This document shows, one piece after another, positions 61,901 through 64,000 of a stretch of DNA of 64,000 nucleotides; position 1 is the first letter of the stretch, and each line of letters starts with the position of its first letter. The notes under the pieces were generated by a model. It saw only the letters and a list, made by a program, of their open reading frames with translations. It searched no databases and was not told where the DNA came from. Source of the DNA: Caldilineaceae bacterium. GTDB lineage: Bacteria > Chloroflexota > Anaerolineae > Caldilineales > Caldilineaceae. The translations under genes were made by a program, and so were the position numbers. Location of the stretch: positions 23,849 through 87,848 of the forward strand of contig JAHBVG010000020.1 of NCBI GenBank assembly GCA_019637695.1. The letters run 5' to 3'.

Positions 61901-62869
61901 GAGCCATCGGAACTGGTAACATTAGTTGCCCATGATGGACAAGTGATGGATGTAGCCTGGTCGCCAGAGGGAGACCGCATTCTGACAGGCAGCGCTGATG
62001 GAGAAGCAAAGGTATGGGATAGCCTCAACGGAACGGATCTTCTTACCCTACAAGATCATCAAGACTGGGTGCGGGCTGTAGAATGGTCACCCAATGGTCA
62101 ATTTGTGCTAACTGCGGGCAATGATGACACCGCGCGAATCTGGGATGGGAGGACGGGAAGACAACTACGAGAGATCAGAGGTCATCAAGGGAATATACGC
62201 GACGTAGCGTGGTCTCCTGACGGACGTTACATCGTCACCGTCAGCGTGGATAAGACCGCGCGCATATGGGATGTGGAAAGCGGCGATCAACTTCATCAAT
62301 TCAACGAACATACAGATGCAATTTACGCTGTTAGTTGGTCGCCTGATAGCACGAAAATCGCGACTGGTGGCGGTGATCTCATCCGTATCTGGGATGCAAT
62401 CAGTACACTACAGGTAGCCGCATTGGGGCGGGGGGCAACATCGATCTCATGGTCACCGGATAGCAAATTCATTGTCGCGGGGAACTGGCAAACCTCTGAA
62501 GTTGAAGTATGGAATACAGAAACGGGTGAACGATTGAGAGTTTTAAGAGGACACACGAACCTCGTCACCTCCACTGCCTGGGCATCCGATGGTCAGCGGA
62601 TTCTGACTGGCAGTTCTGATGGCACAGCACGGATCTGGGATGCGACCAGCGGCGCTGCGCTTTTCGCACTGATAGGTCACAAAGGCGAGATCACCTCTGT
62701 TGCCTGGGCTCCTGGCGGGCAACGGATCATCACTGGCAGTACTGATGCAACGGCCCGGATCTGGTTGGATATGGAATTGCTGCTCGAAGTCGCTCTTTCT
62801 AATGTTCAGCGCAACCCGCCCGATTTTACGCCTGAGGAGAGGATCCGCTACCGGATTGAGGATCGCTGA
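58964..62869 (+). CDS. nSTAND-family NTPase with transmembrane helix and 14 WD40 repeats
   Basis: The 1301-residue protein has an N-terminal helical region (1-95), an nSTAND1 NTPase from PYVGLAAFHDGRFFFGRE (Walker A GPSGSGKS at 137-144, Walker B VIDQFEE at 232-238), a winged-helix part, a transmembrane helix (about 545-565), an Ala-rich coiled coil and 14 WD40 repeats from about residue 692 to the end. Fourteen repeats make two seven-bladed propellers. Positive residues before the helix put the NTPase inside and the propellers outside. It should be the sensor that activates the CHAT protease encoded upstream. ATG 58964 begins MNESIPIPSL. Confidence 0.9.
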   Translation: MNESIPIPSLSALRAAHTEMLRRRRSEGETPAFLEEVEGMIQAGRAAGAILDNDAERETAQSLLDYWSTVMTQADRWDVDTTLDDFDPELAPQLPDEPAPYVGLAAFHDGRFFFGRERLVVQMAEKLAEVRLVAVVGPSGSGKSSAVLAGLIPALRRGILPGSEGWRILPRVVPGSHPLANLARLLAERDGSQSDTDERGLSGMISQMLADAGTLARLLGAGNGDGRPATLVIDQFEEAFTLCADDAERTAFVANLLGVVAVDDPPHRVILTMRSDFESWVGRFPLLEAVFTQGRVQATPLSAEEVRRAIEEPAALVGLRFQQGIVETLVSEVLGEPAALPLLQFTLAALWDERQRNRITWEVYNRVGGGRTALARAADRLYHGLIPEEQRTARRILLRMVRPGAGLEVTSNRIPVADLLALGEDPGRVGRVLDRLLAARLLKESEGDVAADRQVEVAHEALIRNWPTLVDWIEEERETLRHRRRLTDAAERWALQPDDSLLWRGSQLAEAAAHVDLTPQEQRFVAASHEAETRAQRRAQRNRRLQWAALAVVFIAILAALATFGLSQRQLAQESRERSQEQAIANATIAAAATAEASARRGAEDAAQAAGLARATAEAARQAARAGELAGQALAELDLASDPSGSLALLLAREAVLTTWRTEGTATDAASLVLNLAVKNAPRWYRIAPDHPSANRINALAWSPDGNWVLSGSSDGAAQIWDARSGKVLLRIDAHSDQIRAVAWSPDSSRILTGSHDGSARVWSVESGRLLLDLSSENGHRGNVISVDWSPDGARIVTGGSDSIAIVWDATDGSFIRLLRGHTDWVRGVAWSPDNRQIVTASGDLIAIIWEVSSGTPMRRLSGHLSGLTSVDWSPDGRRVVTGSSGNSAKIWDAVTGTELVTLTGHSGGLTAVAWSMDGKFILTGSSDGTARIWDSESGSQERVFSGHRDWVRSVAWNPEGTHFLTGSDDGFIRFWRLNEPSELVTLVAHDGQVMDVAWSPEGDRILTGSADGEAKVWDSLNGTDLLTLQDHQDWVRAVEWSPNGQFVLTAGNDDTARIWDGRTGRQLREIRGHQGNIRDVAWSPDGRYIVTVSVDKTARIWDVESGDQLHQFNEHTDAIYAVSWSPDSTKIATGGGDLIRIWDAISTLQVAALGRGATSISWSPDSKFIVAGNWQTSEVEVWNTETGERLRVLRGHTNLVTSTAWASDGQRILTGSSDGTARIWDATSGAALFALIGHKGEITSVAWAPGGQRIITGSTDATARIWLDMELLLEVALSNVQRNPPDFTPEERIRYRIEDR

Positions 62870-62934
62870 ACAGTACACCCCCCAAGCGTGGTATGGAACG
62901 GAGACCTGCAAAGGTTGAGGATCTCCCTCACGGG

Positions 62935-62963
62935 TAGACATCTCCCACGCCTTACAGTATGAT
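62935..62963 (+). promoter_or_regulatory. Promoter of the UPF0175/DUF3368 pair
   Basis: TAGACA (62935-62940) and TATGAT (62958-62963) are 17 bases apart, 37 bases before the start codon at 63000. GATGGAGGAATGG supplies the ribosome binding site. Confidence 0.5.
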
Positions 62964-62999
62964 AGCGCTGTGAACTGTCTAACTTGATGGAGGAATGGT

Positions 63000-63281
63000 A
63001 TGGGCGAAGCCACATTCGAAGTTCGTATTCCAGCGGAACTGTTGGAGTATGGTTTCCAGCCAGATGATATTCAGCGTCAGGTGAGCGAGTGGCTTGTGTT
63101 CTCGCTGTTCAAGGATGGGCGGATCTCGTCGGGGAAGGCTGCCCGGCTGCTGAAGCTGACCCGAATAGAATTCCTATCCTTACTGCAGCGGCGCGGCGTG
63201 GCCTATATCGATTATACGCCGACAGAACTTGCTGACGAACTGGCGGCCGTCAAGTCGCTTCCGGTCAGGGTAGGATTATGA
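63000..63281 (+). CDS. UPF0175-family antitoxin
   Basis: The 93-residue protein reads RIPAELLEYGFQPDDIQRQV, then LFKDGRISSGKAARLLKLTR and IEFLSLLQRRGVAYIDYT, the UPF0175 pattern: a short N-terminal strand and a helix-turn-helix-like module. These proteins pair with DUF3368 PIN toxins. It overlaps the toxin gene by four bases (ATGA). Confidence 0.92.
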   Translation: MGEATFEVRIPAELLEYGFQPDDIQRQVSEWLVFSLFKDGRISSGKAARLLKLTRIEFLSLLQRRGVAYIDYTPTELADELAAVKSLPVRVGL

Positions 63282-63766
63282 TAGTTGTTTCCAACACGAC
63301 GCCGCTGATTGGGTTGGCTTCGATTGAACGATTTCATCTACTACAACAGATGTTTGGCGAGATCCATATCGCACAGGCGCTCTATGATGAAGCAGTAGTG
63401 GCTGGGCGAGAGGAGGGCGGGGCTAAACAGGAAGTCTCGACGGCTACCTGGATCAAGACCTTGCCTATCCAAGACCAACTAGCCGTGGATGTCCTGTTGG
63501 ATGAACTCGACTTGGGGGAGGCGGAGACGATTGTCCTGGCCCATGAATTGAAGGCCGACTGGGTGTTGATGGATGAGAAGAAAGGGCGGCGTAAGTTGGA
63601 TCAACTAGGCATTGCCAAGATCGGAACGCTGGGCCTGCTCCTCAAAGCCAAACAGACCGGACTCCTATCGGCGATCCGGCCTGATGTCGAACGATTGCAT
63701 CGACAGGGATTCAGCATCCGCCAGGCAATCATGGATGCCGTGCTGGTGGAAGCACGAGAGTTCTAA
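63278..63766 (+). CDS. DUF3368-family PIN-like toxin
   Basis: The 162-residue protein starts IVVSNTTPLIGLASIERFHL, with LGEAETIVLAHELKADWVLMDEKKGRR in the middle supplying the acidic residues of a PIN-like nuclease. It is the standard partner of UPF0175. The pair follows the nSTAND gene, adding a toxin-antitoxin unit next to a putative defence receptor. Confidence 0.9.
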   Translation: MIVVSNTTPLIGLASIERFHLLQQMFGEIHIAQALYDEAVVAGREEGGAKQEVSTATWIKTLPIQDQLAVDVLLDELDLGEAETIVLAHELKADWVLMDEKKGRRKLDQLGIAKIGTLGLLLKAKQTGLLSAIRPDVERLHRQGFSIRQAIMDAVLVEAREF

Positions 63767-64000
63767 GGCGAAGATGACCGCGAATCTAAGATGACCGCGA
63801 ATCTGAGAAGACCGCGTATGGCGAGCTTGCCAGGCGCCCTCCGCCGCGTGAATCCTCGGTTTCTCTACACCGGCCATTCGCGTTTTTCTCCCATTCGCGG
63901 TCATTCGCGGTCGTGACGAAAAACTATACAGAGATCAAAAAATCCGTATTCCATCCAATCCGTGTTTACAAGAAAGTCTCTTCTTTTCAAGAGGAGGCAT
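63767..64000. repeat. Word-like repeats at the window end
   Basis: GATGACCGCGAATCTAAGAT is reiterated and mirrored by CATTCGCGGTCATTCGCGGT, followed by AATCCGTATTCCATCCAATC. No gene is visible. AGAGGAGG at the last bases may be the ribosome binding site of a gene beyond the window. Confidence 0.65.

Overview
The window looks like the chromosome of a Chloroflexota bacterium (Caldilineae/Anaerolineae-like). This is inferred from gene style: tightly packed GC-rich genes, a CHAT protease beside an nSTAND-WD40 receptor, a choice-of-anchor-Q beta-helix protein ending in a short FLPSL-type tail, a C5-type heme cluster, several Uma2/PIN/UPF0175 small modules, and many word-like intergenic repeats. 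No 16S rRNA gene or other taxonomic marker is present, so this is not proven.

Layout. 1-13.1 kb is a sugar-acid utilisation region. It holds four enolase-superfamily (mandelate racemase type) genes, the first cut by the window edge, an IlvD/Edd-type Fe-S dehydratase, a Gfo/Idh/MocA oxidoreductase, a serine hydrolase, a Rieske ferredoxin and a glycerophosphodiesterase. A small HNH pair, a Uma2 gene and a PIN-type toxin-antitoxin pair lie among them. 13.2-22.4 kb carries hflKC, a receiver-only response regulator, a GH42 beta-galactosidase, a PLP-dependent dehydratase, a lone hisB, an epimerase and a membrane protein. At 22.65-22.94 kb one promoter appears to drive tRNA-Ser(GGA) followed by the SRP RNA.

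23-34.1 kb is the heme region, all on the minus strand: hemA-hemC-hemD-hemB-hemE-hemY, with hemL nearby. A trehalose-phosphate synthase/phosphatase fusion and an RRM RNA-binding protein sit between hemL and the rest. 34.1-45 kb is accessory. It holds a secreted beta-helix protein, a ribbon-helix-helix gene followed by a truncated aspartyl-protease-like gene, and a candidate restriction/defence pair (an Eco57I-like methyltransferase and a PLD-SNF2 helicase). A RelE/Phd-type module is inserted between that pair, and the helicase 3' end is duplicated on both sides of the insertion.

45.3-56.5 kb holds an MFS transporter, feoA-feoA-feoB-feoC, a trans-aconitate methyltransferase-like gene, a CysRS/MshC-family cysteine ligase with a downstream zinc-ribbon/rhodanese gene that has an in-frame TGA at a conserved Cys position, a DapA-family aldolase, a DedA protein and a tandem LSm (Hfq-like) protein. 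56.8-63.8 kb holds the CHAT protease plus an nSTAND-TM-14xWD40 receptor, a likely signalling or defence pair, followed by a UPF0175/DUF3368 toxin-antitoxin pair.

The most notable items are the possible selenocysteine rhodanese, the toxin-antitoxin island bounded by duplicated helicase sequence, and the CHAT/nSTAND pair.
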